A program made the position numbers and the translations under genes. A model generated the notes under the pieces. That model was not told the DNA's origin. It did not search any database and saw only the letters and a list, made by a program, of their open reading frames with translations. Of a stretch of DNA of 16,403 nt, positions 6,071 through 14,307 are shown one piece after another (positions within the stretch are counted from its first letter, which is position 1; every line of letters starts with the position of its first letter). Source of the DNA: an uncultured Collinsella sp. (GTDB taxonomy: Bacteria; Actinomycetota; Coriobacteriia; Coriobacteriales; Coriobacteriaceae); NCBI GenBank assembly GCA_900552425.1, contig URZR01000021.1, forward strand, positions 1 to 16,403, in the 5' to 3' direction.

Positions 6071-7492
6071 TTAGGCCATGAGCAGGCCGGTCTCCGCGAC
6101 GTTCTTGTACCAGTACGCGCTTGCCTTGGGATAGCGCTTCTGGGTCTCAAAGTCGATGTAGAACAGGCCGTAGCGCTTGTTATAGCCGTTGGTCCAGGAG
6201 AACTGGTCCTGCAGCGACCACACAAAGTAGCCGTCGACGTTCACACCGCCGTCGATCGCCTTGAGGATCCACGCGAGATGCTGACGCATGTAGTCGATAC
6301 GAGGGGCGTCGTCGATAAAGCCATCCTCGAAGTCGTCCTTATAGCCCATGCCGTTCTCGGTGATGTAGATCTTCTTGTAGTTGGGGTAATCGTTCTTAAT
6401 TCGCAGCAGCAGATCGTACAGGCCCTCGGGATAGATAATCCAGTCCCAATCGGTGGTGGGTACGCCTTCGCGCACGCATGACTCGCCCACGCCCTTGAGG
6501 AACCAGCGCGAGGAACCCTTGTCGCCGGTGCCATTGTGGTTGATGTCGTTTTCGCCCTCGGCGGCACGCAGGAACTGGCACTTGTAGGTGTTGACGCCCA
6601 GGCAATCGTTGTAGGGGAGCGCGGCGGTCAGCGCGGCGATGTCCTCGTCGCGGATGTCGAGCTCGCCGCCGGCGATATGGGCCAGCTTGGTCGCAGCCTC
6701 CAAGGTATCAGCTGCATAGTGGCCGCGGAAGGTGGCGTCGAGTACCCAGCGGTTGTTGATGACATCGGCCATGCGGGCGGCCTCGCAGTCGGCAGCGCTG
6801 TTGGGATCGAGGGGATACTTGGGCTCCAGGTTCTGGACAATGCCGATCTCGCCCTCAAAGCCGCCCTCATGGAAGGCGACGACGGCCTTGGCGTGGGCCA
6901 CCATCATGTTGTGCATGAGCTGGAAGGCCTTGTCCAGGCGGTATTTCTCGCCGTGCGGCCAGTTGCCGACGATAAAGCTGCCCTCGGCGGTTGCGGGAAT
7001 CTCGTTAAACGTGAACCAGTGCTTGATCTCGGCGAACTCGGCAAAGCAGAACTTGGCGTACTCGACAAAGGCGTCGATCGTCGTGCGCGTCAGGAAGCCC
7101 TCGCCGCCGTTCTGGTAAAAGGCCTCGGGCGTATCGAAGTGATCGAGCGTGACATAGGGGATAACGCCAGCTTTGTTGCAGGTGGCGAAAAGCTCGTGAT
7201 AGAAAGCGACGCCCTCGGGGTTAATCTCGCCGGTGCCACTGGGGAAGATACGGCTCCAAGCGATGGAGACGCGAATACCGTTGATGCCGAAGCGCTGGCA
7301 CAAGTCGATATCGACCGGATACTTGTTGTAGAAATCGCTTGCGGGGTCGGGGGAGAAGCGACCCTGGGCAGCCAGGAAATCGTCCCAGGGCACTTTGCCC
7401 TTGCCGTGCGTGCGGGTCTCGCCCTCAACCTGGTAAGCAGCGGTGGCGCCGCCAAACACAAAGCCGTCGGGGAACTGCATGGGGTTGGTCAT
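6071..7492 (-). CDS. lacG: 6-phospho-beta-galactosidase (GH1), first copy
   Basis: A 473-aa cytoplasmic glycoside hydrolase family 1 enzyme, full length for LacG (about 468 aa). It splits phosphorylated beta-galactosides such as lactose-6-phosphate into galactose-6-phosphate and an aglycone. Visible landmarks: N-terminal FVFGGATAAYQVEG, acid/base Glu164 in TFNEI, nucleophile Glu379 in ITENGMG, and the phosphate pocket Ser432, Trp433, Lys439, Tyr441 in FSWTNGYNKRYG. These align with Ser428/Trp429/Lys435/Tyr437 of lactococcal LacG; Trp there is associated with galactose rather than glucose specificity. The start has AAAGGAT 7 bases upstream. It follows EIICB-2 by 76 bases on the same strand, with an intercistronic hairpin between. 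The exact physiological galactoside is not known. Confidence 0.92.
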   Translation of the reverse strand: MTNPMQFPDGFVFGGATAAYQVEGETRTHGKGKVPWDDFLAAQGRFSPDPASDFYNKYPVDIDLCQRFGINGIRVSIAWSRIFPSGTGEINPEGVAFYHELFATCNKAGVIPYVTLDHFDTPEAFYQNGGEGFLTRTTIDAFVEYAKFCFAEFAEIKHWFTFNEIPATAEGSFIVGNWPHGEKYRLDKAFQLMHNMMVAHAKAVVAFHEGGFEGEIGIVQNLEPKYPLDPNSAADCEAARMADVINNRWVLDATFRGHYAADTLEAATKLAHIAGGELDIRDEDIAALTAALPYNDCLGVNTYKCQFLRAAEGENDINHNGTGDKGSSRWFLKGVGESCVREGVPTTDWDWIIYPEGLYDLLLRIKNDYPNYKKIYITENGMGYKDDFEDGFIDDAPRIDYMRQHLAWILKAIDGGVNVDGYFVWSLQDQFSWTNGYNKRYGLFYIDFETQKRYPKASAYWYKNVAETGLLMA

Positions 7493-7526
7493 GAGTCATC
7501 CTTTCTGTGGGATTCGAATAGGGAGA

Positions 7527-7553
7527 GGTGCCCGAACTGGGGATCCGGGCACC
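7527..7553 (-). other. Intercistronic hairpin between EIICB-2 and lacG
   Basis: A perfect 8-bp stem (GGTGCCCG at 7527-7534 with 7546-7553) and an 11-base loop in the 76-base gap. No T-run follows on the minus strand, so it is unlikely to terminate fully. It may adjust mRNA stability or relative expression (inference). Confidence 0.5.
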
Positions 7554-7568
7554 AACAGAGGGAGGAAC

Positions 7569-9353
7569 CTAGTCGAGGTTCTCGCGGAGCCACTTGATGG
7601 CGCCAGCGGGGTCGCGGGTAAGGTCGATATATTCCTTACCGCGCGGGGCGAGCAGCTTGATGCCCAGACGATCGGTGTCGGCCTTCATGTCGTTGTAGTA
7701 GCTACGAACCTGCGGGGCAAGCACGATAACGTCGTACTGATCCATGATGGCAGTGTGCTGGCCATAAGCTCCGGCAGAGGAAGCGATGTTCTCTCCGGTC
7801 TGCGCGGCACCTTCCTTGATGGCGTTGGCAAGCATGGCAGAGGTGCCGGCGCCGGCGCACAGGACGAGGACCTTCAGGCCATTGACATCCTTCTTGGCGG
7901 ATGCATCGGCAGCGGGCTCGGGCTCGGGCTGATTGGCGACAGGCTTGCTGTCAGCGGCGGCAACAGTCGTCTCGACGGAAGCGGTAGCCTGCTCGACAGC
8001 GGGCGCAGAGGCGTTGACGGCGATGGCGGCGGCATCGTTGGACTCAAGACCCAGCTCGGCGGCGCGCTCGGCCTCCTGGTCGCAGAGCAGCTTATCGTAT
8101 GCCTTCAAGAACGGCAGGTAGATGATGACGTCCAGCAAGATGATAATCGCGACAAATACCAGGGCGATAAGCTGGAAGTTCGTGGTGATGAAGATGCCGA
8201 TGGGGGCAGGGGTAGCCCAAGGCACCACGAAGGAGAAGCCGTTCATGCCCACGTTATCGATAAAGAACTTGGCAACACTCACGTTGACGCAGCCGGCGGC
8301 AACAAAGGGGATGAGCATGTAGGGGTTAAGGATCATCGGCGCGCCAAAGAGCAGCGGTTCGTTGACGGCGAAGGCAACAGGAACAATCGAGGCCTTACCG
8401 ACGGCTTTGAGCTGCTTGGACTTCATAAAGAGAATCAGTAGAAGCGGCACGATGAACGTGGCGCCGGTGCCGCCGAATTCACCCACGAGCGACATGTTAA
8501 AGGTGAGGGAGTGGGCGGGGTGGCCGCCTGCCAGCAGAACCTGCAGGTTCTCGGCCTGGTTGGCAAGACGGATGGGGTCGATGCCCGGCTGGACAATCGA
8601 GGGGCCGTGGACGCCGATGAACCAGAAGAACGCGGTGGCTGCCTGGATAAGGATAAGGCCAGGATAGGTTTCTGCAGCGGTAAAGAGCGGGGAGAGCAGT
8701 TTGATAAGCAGCTCGGAGAACGGAACGCCCATGAGGTTGCGCACGACGACATCGATGATGCCGCAGATGATGACGGCGCCGCCAAAGGGGATGATGTCGC
8801 GGAAGTTCTGAGCGATGGCGCCCGGGACCTCCTTGGGCAGCTTAATGGTCAGATCGCGCGAGACGCAGAACTTATAGACCCACACGGTAATGAACGCGGC
8901 GATATAGGCCGAGAACAGACCGCGCGTACCCATGCTGGTGCAATCGAAGACCGAAAGTTCGGAGCCGTTGAACTTGGTGGTGAACTGCGTGACTGCGAGC
9001 AGCAGCATGCTGCACTGGGCGGCCACCATGGTGGAACCGTCGTTGAGCACTTTGCCGGCGGGCATGCGACGGTTCATGGATGCCGTGAAGTTCTTGGCGG
9101 TGGTGCCGGCAACCATGATGCCCATGACGCCCATGGTGAAGTTGTACAGCTTATTGCACCAGTCGATGAGCGGCTGGGGCAGCGTGATGCCAACTACGCC
9201 AGGAAGGGTGGCGATCAACAGAAAGATCGAAGAGGTGAGGACGATGGGCATGCACCCAAGGAATCCGTCCTTAATGGCCTGGAGGTAGATGTTCCTCGAG
9301 ATCTTCTCAAAGAACGGTTGATGCTTTTCGAGCATCTTTACGATGGCGTCCAT
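7569..9353 (-). CDS. PTS EIICB permease, lactose/cellobiose family (EIICB-2)
   Basis: A 594-aa membrane permease, first gene of a two-gene operon with lacG. The N-terminal EIIC domain has hydrophobic segments, IGVHGPSIV, AGGHPAHS and NEPLLFGAPMILNPY. A linker rich in Ala, Glu, Pro and Val (roughly residues 430-490) is longer than in EIICB-1. The C-terminal EIIB domain carries the phosphocysteine Cys499 in LVLCAGAGTS. No EIIA domain is fused. The ATG at 9351-9353 is chosen because AAAGGAG (complement of 9358-9364) precedes it; an upstream in-frame ATG at 9380 lacks a ribosome site. EIIB and the N-terminus look closer to EIICB-1 than to the lacE product at 12334. The partner lacG suggests a galactoside substrate. 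The LacI operator and LytTR-type site lie in the upstream gap. Confidence 0.92.
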   Translation of the reverse strand: MDAIVKMLEKHQPFFEKISRNIYLQAIKDGFLGCMPIVLTSSIFLLIATLPGVVGITLPQPLIDWCNKLYNFTMGVMGIMVAGTTAKNFTASMNRRMPAGKVLNDGSTMVAAQCSMLLLAVTQFTTKFNGSELSVFDCTSMGTRGLFSAYIAAFITVWVYKFCVSRDLTIKLPKEVPGAIAQNFRDIIPFGGAVIICGIIDVVVRNLMGVPFSELLIKLLSPLFTAAETYPGLILIQAATAFFWFIGVHGPSIVQPGIDPIRLANQAENLQVLLAGGHPAHSLTFNMSLVGEFGGTGATFIVPLLLILFMKSKQLKAVGKASIVPVAFAVNEPLLFGAPMILNPYMLIPFVAAGCVNVSVAKFFIDNVGMNGFSFVVPWATPAPIGIFITTNFQLIALVFVAIIILLDVIIYLPFLKAYDKLLCDQEAERAAELGLESNDAAAIAVNASAPAVEQATASVETTVAAADSKPVANQPEPEPAADASAKKDVNGLKVLVLCAGAGTSAMLANAIKEGAAQTGENIASSAGAYGQHTAIMDQYDVIVLAPQVRSYYNDMKADTDRLGIKLLAPRGKEYIDLTRDPAGAIKWLRENLD

Positions 9354-9454
9354 AGAGCTCCTTTGCTGCTCGATGCGCAATGCATGTGGATGGAACTGGT
9401 CGTCGATGGATGGTCAGGACTGCCCGGAAACCTTCCTGCTTGAGGAAGGCATTG

Positions 9455-9478
9455 CGAAATGACAACGTTGTCATTTCG
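9455..9478. promoter_or_regulatory. LacI-type operator, perfect 24-bp palindrome
   Basis: The palindrome is perfect from 9455 to 9478, with core AATGACAACGTTGTCATT (9458-9475) and a central CpG typical of LacI-family operators. A second left half-site, AATGACAACG, follows at 9481-9490 with a degenerate right half. It lies between the divergent EIICB-2 and lacI genes, about 100 bases from the EIICB-2 start. It belongs to the same consensus as the two operators at 14171 and 14290. Confidence 0.85.
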
Positions 9479-9525
9479 TTAATGACAACGTAAGACATTT
9501 TTGGAAGAGCAACAAGGATTTACGG

Positions 9526-9555
9526 GTGAACGGTCGATATTGTCCGATAAACGGC
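9526..9555 (-). promoter_or_regulatory. LytTR-type direct-repeat site upstream of EIICB-2
   Basis: On the minus strand GCCGTTTAT (9555-9547) and ACCGTTCAC (9534-9526) are separated by exactly 12 bases. Both boxes are strong. They point toward EIICB-2 and sit upstream of its LacI operator. Confidence 0.6.
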
Positions 9556-9627
9556 TGATTTGTCAGTCGGGCAGGTAGTGTATGCTAGAACACAAAAACA
9601 AGCGATTCAAAACCGACTGGAGAAGTA

Positions 9628-10638
9628 GTGGCAACGATGGACAAGAAAAATGTCTCAATGAACGATGTGGCAGTTGCCGCGGGCGTTTCTCTCAAGACGG
9701 TGTCGCGCGTGATCAACGAGCCCGATAGCGTGCGCGAGTCGACACGCGATAAGGTCCATTCCGCAATGGAGACGCTCGGGTTTCGAACCAACTTTGCCGC
9801 GCGTTCGCTCAAGTTGGGCCGTTACGGGTGCATCGGCGTGGTGCTGTTCCACTTGTCGGGCGGCGCCGTGGACATGATTGACGGTATCGCCGATGCCGCC
9901 GAAGAACGCGGCTTTGCTCTCACGATGATCAAAAAGCGGGTGGGGGAGAAGATGACCCTTGCCGATGCGGCGCGCAGGATGTCGCAGCTGCCTGTTGATG
10001 GCATGATCTTCAACCTGCGTCAGATGGTCGATGACTTTGATACCTTTGAGGCGCCGAAAGACCTCAAGACGGTGATTATTACGCCGATGGAGCATCCTAC
10101 CTGCTCCACCGTCAGTGACGACCAAGAGGGCGGCGCGCGCATGGCGTGCGAGTACTTCTTGAATCACGGGCACAAGAACGTGTACTTCGTCTCTGGTAAG
10201 AAAGAGTCGCTGTCGAGTCAGTGCCGTATGAAAGGTTGGCGTGCGGCACTCGAGGCACGTGGCATTGAGCCACCCGAGCCTCTGCAAGGCGATTGGAATG
10301 CGGATAGTGGCTATGCCGCGGGCCTTGTGCTTGCCGATAAACCCGATTGCACGGCGGTTCTCGCTGCTAACGACTGCATGGCGAACGGCGTGATGATGGC
10401 CTTGCGCGACAAGGGGCTGAACGTGCCCGACGATGTGTCCGTGATTGGCTTTGATGACGAGCTCTACAAGACGATTCCCAACTCGATTCTGACGTCGGTG
10501 AAGTTTCGCCATCGCGAGCTGGGCATCCGTGCGCTTAACGAGGTCGTCGCAGGCCTGGAAGCCCCGAGCTCCAGAAGCCGCACGCTCGTCTCGGGTGTGC
10601 TGGTCGAGCGTTCCAGCGTAAAGGACCTGCGGGCGTAG
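9628..10638 (+). CDS. LacI-family transcriptional regulator, first copy
   Basis: A 336-aa repressor. An N-terminal LacI helix-turn-helix (VSMNDVAVAAGVSLKTVSRVINE, about residues 9-31) and hinge (RTNFAARSLKLGR) precede a periplasmic-binding-protein-like effector domain ending near CTAVLAANDCMANGVM and VSVIGFDDELYKT. It starts at a GTG with GGAG (9619-9622) 5 bases upstream. It is divergent from EIICB-2/lacG and probably represses that operon, and itself, through the palindrome at 9455-9478. The effector is likely a sugar or sugar phosphate from galactoside use (inferred). The stretch after the hinge (VVLFHLSGG) lacks the common PDIxNPFF motif of many LacI proteins; the second LacI shares this departure, so the two are probably paralogues. 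Confidence 0.92.
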   Translation: MATMDKKNVSMNDVAVAAGVSLKTVSRVINEPDSVRESTRDKVHSAMETLGFRTNFAARSLKLGRYGCIGVVLFHLSGGAVDMIDGIADAAEERGFALTMIKKRVGEKMTLADAARRMSQLPVDGMIFNLRQMVDDFDTFEAPKDLKTVIITPMEHPTCSTVSDDQEGGARMACEYFLNHGHKNVYFVSGKKESLSSQCRMKGWRAALEARGIEPPEPLQGDWNADSGYAAGLVLADKPDCTAVLAANDCMANGVMMALRDKGLNVPDDVSVIGFDDELYKTIPNSILTSVKFRHRELGIRALNEVVAGLEAPSSRSRTLVSGVLVERSSVKDLRA

Positions 10639-10649
10639 ACGTGCTCGGC

Positions 10650-10718
10650 TCGTTCATCTTAATCTGTAACAGCTAGGACCCAAAAACTCGGCTAGGTGTT
10701 ACAGATTGAGACAAACGG
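10650..10718. repeat. Palindromic intergenic repeat, copy 4
   Basis: Core arms TCTTAATCTGTAACA (10657-10671) and TGTTACAGATTGAGA (10697-10711), 14 of 15 pairing, around a 25-base loop. Outer arms extend it to 69 bp. The loop is nearly the same as in copy 1 (21 of 25 bases). It sits between the convergent lacI and second lacG genes, just beyond the lacG terminator. Confidence 0.85.
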
Positions 10719-10732
10719 CTCCTGACCAGCCC

Positions 10733-10781
10733 AAAAACAAAAAGACCGGGGGCGGCGCGCCGTGTGACGTGCCGCCCCCGG
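10733..10781 (-). terminator. Rho-independent terminator of the second lacG
   Basis: A perfect 11-bp GC-rich stem (CCGGGGGCGGC at 10746-10756 with 10771-10781), followed on the minus strand by a T-rich tract (complement of 10733-10743). It lies 46 bases after the lacG stop. Confidence 0.92.
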
Positions 10782-10827
10782 CTGAGAAATGGGGACAGGT
10801 TATGTGGGCAGGCAACCCCGCTAGTCT

Positions 10828-12267
10828 TTAGTCCAGACGACGGGTCTGCGCCACGTGCTTGTACCAGTAGGCGCTTGCCTTGGGCGTGCGCTTCTGGGTT
10901 TCAAAGTCAACGTAGAAGAAGCCGTAACGCTTGTTGTAGCCATTGGTCCAGGAGAACTGATCCTGCAGGCTCCACAGGAAGTAGCCGCCCACGTTGACGC
11001 CCACCTCCATGGCCTTGAGCAACCAGCGCAGGTGCTGCTCGATGTAGTCGATGCGCGGCTGGTCGTCCACAAAACCGTCCTTGTAGGGGTCCTTGTAGCC
11101 CATGCCGTTCTCGGTGATGAAGATCTGCTTGTAGTTGGGGTAGCGCTGCTTAATGTAGACGAGCAGATCGAACAGACCCTCGGGATAGATGATCCAGTCC
11201 CAGTCGGTGGTGGGGATGCCGGGCTTGTTCACATGCTCGCCAATACCCTTAACGCGCCAGCGGCCGGTGCCCTTCTCGCCCGTACCGTTGTGGTGCAGGT
11301 CGTTCTCGCCATCGTAAGCCTTGAGGAAGCGGCACTGGTAGTTGTTAACGCCCAAGTAGTCGTTGTAGAGCGCTGCCTCGCGCATAATCTCGAGGTCATC
11401 ATCCAGAATCTCGATGGTGCCGCCCGAGATGGCGGCCAGGCGGTTGGCGCACTCGAGGGTGTCGGGGGCATAGTCGCCGCGGAAGGTGGCGTCGAGCAGG
11501 AACTGGTTTTGCAGCACGTGCTCGTTGTTGGCGGCCTTGATGTCGGCGGGGTCGTTCTCGTTGAGGGGGTACTTAAACTCTAGCGACTGGATGACGCCAA
11601 TCTTGCCCTTAAAGCCGCCGTTGTGGAAGGCCAGCACGGCCTTGGCGTGGGCGAGCATCATGTTGTGCTCGCACTGGAAGGCCTCGGCAAGATGCGCCTT
11701 GACGCCACCGGGGAAGGTACCCTCGATGTAGGTGTTGGAGGCGTCGGCCCAGATCTCGTTAAAGGTGAACCAGTAGGTCACCTGGTCGGCGTACTCCTTA
11801 AAGCAGAAGGTGGCAAAGTCCACAAAGGCATCGATGGTCTCGCGGTTGAGGAAATCGCCCTTTTCAAAGAGAGGAAGCGGCGTATCAAAGTGATGCAGCG
11901 TGACAAACGGCTCAACGTGGTGCTTGTGGCACTCGGCGAAAAGGTCGTGGTAGAACTGGACACCCTCGGGGTTGATTTCGCCGGTTCCGTTGGGGAAGAT
12001 GCGGCTCCAGGCAATGGAGAGGCGAATGCCGTTGATGCCAAACTCCTCGCACAGCTCCAGGTCGACGGGGTACTGGTTGTAGAAGTCGGAAGCGGGATCG
12101 GGGGAAAAGCGCCCCTGGGCTTCCAGGAAGTCGTCCCAGGCAACCTTGCCCTTACCGTGAGTGCGGGTCTCGCCCTCTACCTGGTAGGCAGCAGTGGCGC
12201 CGCCAAAGACAAAGTCCTCGGGAAACTGCGCAGGCGGGTTGGTGACGCTGGCGGGGTTAACGGACAT
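10828..12267 (-). CDS. lacG: 6-phospho-beta-galactosidase (GH1), second copy
   Basis: A 479-aa cytoplasmic GH1 enzyme, clearly paralogous to the one at 6071. Landmarks: FVFGGATAAYQVEG, acid/base Glu171 in TFNEI, nucleophile Glu386 in ITENGMG, and phosphate-binding Ser439, Trp440, Lys446, Tyr448 in FSWTNGYNKRYG. It retains THHFDTP-type active-site wording (TLHHFDTP), where the first copy has TLDHFDTP. It hydrolyses lactose-6-phosphate or a related phospho-galactoside imported by the lacE product upstream. The ribosome site is weak (TTGGAT), so an alternative start cannot be excluded, but the extra N-terminal residues before FPEDFVFGG are short. It is the second gene of the lacE-lacG operon, 66 bases after lacE, with a strong hairpin between. 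Confidence 0.92.
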   Translation of the reverse strand: MSVNPASVTNPPAQFPEDFVFGGATAAYQVEGETRTHGKGKVAWDDFLEAQGRFSPDPASDFYNQYPVDLELCEEFGINGIRLSIAWSRIFPNGTGEINPEGVQFYHDLFAECHKHHVEPFVTLHHFDTPLPLFEKGDFLNRETIDAFVDFATFCFKEYADQVTYWFTFNEIWADASNTYIEGTFPGGVKAHLAEAFQCEHNMMLAHAKAVLAFHNGGFKGKIGVIQSLEFKYPLNENDPADIKAANNEHVLQNQFLLDATFRGDYAPDTLECANRLAAISGGTIEILDDDLEIMREAALYNDYLGVNNYQCRFLKAYDGENDLHHNGTGEKGTGRWRVKGIGEHVNKPGIPTTDWDWIIYPEGLFDLLVYIKQRYPNYKQIFITENGMGYKDPYKDGFVDDQPRIDYIEQHLRWLLKAMEVGVNVGGYFLWSLQDQFSWTNGYNKRYGFFYVDFETQKRTPKASAYWYKHVAQTRRLD

Positions 12268-12290
12268 GATGATCCAATCGTCTAAATCGA

Positions 12291-12324
12291 AGGGCCGGCC
12301 GGCTGTTGATGGTCGGCCGGCCCT
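12291..12324 (-). other. Strong intercistronic hairpin between lacE and lacG
   Basis: A 10-bp perfect GC stem (AGGGCCGGCC at 12291-12300 with 12315-12324), extendable by about three further pairs including a wobble. It lies in the 66-base gap. The tail on the minus strand is only mildly T-rich. It could attenuate transcription or protect the upstream mRNA; a hairpin is also present at the equivalent place in the paralogous operon. Confidence 0.6.
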
Positions 12325-12333
12325 GGGCGTTAC

Positions 12334-14109
12334 TTACTTCGAGAGTTGCTCGCTTACGAAGGCGAGAGACTTGTCGCCGTTCTGGGAGAGCTCGATGTAC
12401 TGCTTACCGCGGCAGGCGACGCACTTGTTGCCCACGCGCTCGCAGTCCTTCTGCAGGTCGGCCAGGTAGCTGGCTGTCTGCGGGGCCAGGACGACCAGGT
12501 CAAAGTCGGGGAGCATGTCGACGTGGTTGCCATATGCCTCGGCAGCGGTCTCCAGATTGATGCCGCGCTCCTTGGCGGCCTTGGCCAGCGCGTTGGCGAG
12601 CAGGCCCGAGGTTCCGCCACCCTGACAGAGCACGAGCACGCGCTTGCCGTTGAGGTCGCTGGCGGTCGTTGCCTCGGCAGCGGGTGCTGCAGAAGCGGCA
12701 GGGGCGTCGGCCTTCACGGCCTCGGCTGCGGCACCGGCGGCAACGCTCTTGGCATCGGCCTTGCCCTGGAAGGCGTCGTTCAGCTTGGCGGCCTTCTCGG
12801 CGTTCTTGGCGGCGAGCTCCTCCTGGGAGATCTCGGCCTCCTCGGCGCACTTCTGGGCGTCATAGGCACGGAAGAACGGATAGTACAGGACAAAGTCGAC
12901 GACCAGGATGAGGGCGAGCATCACAAAGGCGAGCGGCTGGAAGCCCAGGCCCATGATGGTGCCGATGGGGCCGGGGACAGTCCAAGGCAGGGTGTACATA
13001 AAGCCGTTCATGCCCAAGAAGTCGATAAAGATCTTGAGGATCCAGATGTTGGCGATCGGGGCAAAGACAAACGGGACAAAGAAGACGGGGTTGAGCACGA
13101 TGGGCGCGGCGAACAGCAGCGGCTCGTTGACAGCAAAGCAGACCGGGACGATGGCGGCCTTACCGACGGCGCGCATCTCCTGAGACTTGGCCAGGAAGCA
13201 GAACATAAAGACCAGGACGAGCGTGGCACCGGTGCCGCCCATGCAGACGACGAAGTACTGGGCACCCTGGGTCAGGACAGCGGAAGCGTGCTGGCCGGCC
13301 TGGAACGCAGCCAGGTTGTCGGTCATGTTGGCAACGAGAGCGGCGGCGATGGCGGGCTCGACGATCGAAGGGCCGTGGACGCCCACGAACCAGAAGAGGC
13401 TCATGGCGCCGTAGATCACAGCGAGGCCGATGTAGCCGTCGGCAGCGGTGAACAGGGGCTGGAACACCTGGATGACGCCCTGGGCAAAGCAGAAGCCAAA
13501 GGCAGCGCGGAAGACGATGTCAAAGACCCAAAAGACGGTGATGCAGACGGAGAAGGGGATGATGTCCTTAAAGGTCTGCGAGATGTTGGGCGGAACCTGC
13601 TCGGGCATCTTGACGGTGATGTTGCGCTTAATGAAGAACTTGTAGATGATGCCGGTCACAAACGCAGCGATAAAGGCGGTCAGCAGGCCTTTGGAACCAA
13701 GGTAGGTGGTGTTGAAGCCGCTGGCAGCGTCCGTGGCGATCGTGTCGCTCGAAAGGAGCAAGAAGCCGATGATGGCTGCGCACATGCACGAGATGAAGTT
13801 GATCTGGTTGTTCTTGGGTAGATCGCGGTTCTGGGCGTCGGCGAAGTGCTTGGCCGTGGTGGCGGCGCAGGCGATGGCCAGGATGCCCATGGAGTAGTTG
13901 TAGCACTTCCACAGGGCGTTGTTGATGTCATCGGGCCAGTAGAAACCCCAGATGTTGGGGACCGAGGCTACCAGGCAGAAGATGGACGAGAAGATGATGA
14001 TGGGGATGACGGAGATAAAGCCGTCGCGGATCGCCTTGAGGTACTTGTTGCGGGCGATCGCGTTGAAAAAGGGCTGGCCCTTTTCGATGATGGCGATGAG
14101 TTGCTCCAT
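12334..14109 (-). CDS. lacE: Lactose-type PTS EIICB permease
   Basis: A 591-aa membrane permease closely resembling LacE of lactic acid bacteria: RNKYLKAIRDGFISVIPIIIFSSIF near the N-terminus begins the EIIC domain, followed by KMPEQVPPNISQTFKDIIPF, VGVHGPSIVEPAIAAAL, GGTGATLV and NEPLLFAAPIVLNPVFFVPF. A charged then Ala-rich linker joins the EIIB domain with phosphocysteine Cys495 in LVLCQGGGTSGLLANAL. It imports lactose (or a similar galactoside) as the 6-phosphate. The start has AGGAGC just upstream. EIIA is not fused; the nearby lacF product is the expected donor. First gene of the operon with lacG; divergent from the second lacI, with two LacI operators and a LytTR-type site in the intervening 357 bases. 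Confidence 0.94.
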   Translation of the reverse strand: MEQLIAIIEKGQPFFNAIARNKYLKAIRDGFISVIPIIIFSSIFCLVASVPNIWGFYWPDDINNALWKCYNYSMGILAIACAATTAKHFADAQNRDLPKNNQINFISCMCAAIIGFLLLSSDTIATDAASGFNTTYLGSKGLLTAFIAAFVTGIIYKFFIKRNITVKMPEQVPPNISQTFKDIIPFSVCITVFWVFDIVFRAAFGFCFAQGVIQVFQPLFTAADGYIGLAVIYGAMSLFWFVGVHGPSIVEPAIAAALVANMTDNLAAFQAGQHASAVLTQGAQYFVVCMGGTGATLVLVFMFCFLAKSQEMRAVGKAAIVPVCFAVNEPLLFAAPIVLNPVFFVPFVFAPIANIWILKIFIDFLGMNGFMYTLPWTVPGPIGTIMGLGFQPLAFVMLALILVVDFVLYYPFFRAYDAQKCAEEAEISQEELAAKNAEKAAKLNDAFQGKADAKSVAAGAAAEAVKADAPAASAAPAAEATTASDLNGKRVLVLCQGGGTSGLLANALAKAAKERGINLETAAEAYGNHVDMLPDFDLVVLAPQTASYLADLQKDCERVGNKCVACRGKQYIELSQNGDKSLAFVSEQLSK

Positions 14110-14170
14110 GCAATGCTCCTAAGAGTCGGTGGGTTAGCAACGATGGTAGCTTTTGGCGTTCGGTTGCCAA

Positions 14171-14188
14171 AATGTTGACGTTGCCATT
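14171..14188. promoter_or_regulatory. LacI-type operator O1 of the lacE-lacG operon
   Basis: AATGTTGACGTTGCCATT, 62 bases upstream of lacE. It fits AATGNNAACGTTNNCATT with one mismatch. It is the reverse complement of O2 (14290-14307) with a single base difference. Confidence 0.75.
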
Positions 14189-14289
14189 ATGCGACACAAA
14201 AAAAGACGCGAACCGGTGGTTCCTGTGCCTGCGAACCGTCGATTCCTTATGCGTAAACGATTGAGCCGCCCGGTGGCTCTGTGTTTGCA

Positions 14290-14307
14290 CAATGGCAACG
14301 TTAACAT
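14290..14307. promoter_or_regulatory. LacI-type operator O2 of the lacE-lacG operon
   Basis: AATGGCAACGTTAACATT, a full match to AATGNNAACGTTNNCATT. It is 119 bases from O1. Both operators are followed by GCGACA plus an A-rich stretch, suggesting the sites arose by local duplication. Two sites could allow DNA looping by tetrameric LacI or separate control of the two divergent genes. Confidence 0.78.

Noticed and set aside
6536..7597. Long plus-strand open frame opposite the first lacG
   Set aside because: Low-complexity Gly/Val/Leu-rich composition typical of an antisense shadow of a GC-rich gene; the minus-strand GH1 protein explains the region.
1013..10718. CRISPR array as an explanation for the palindromic repeats
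   Set aside because: The copies are widely dispersed rather than regularly spaced, have palindromic arms of their own, and there are no cas genes.
12346..13821. 491-codon plus-strand open frame opposite lacE
   Set aside because: Shadow frame rich in Gly, Asp and Glu with no domain; lacE on the minus strand is unmistakable.
14231..14261. A further LytTR-like pair toward lacE (ATCGTTTAC and ACGGTTCGC)
   Set aside because: The period is 22 rather than 21 and both boxes depart from the consensus; kept out of the site count.
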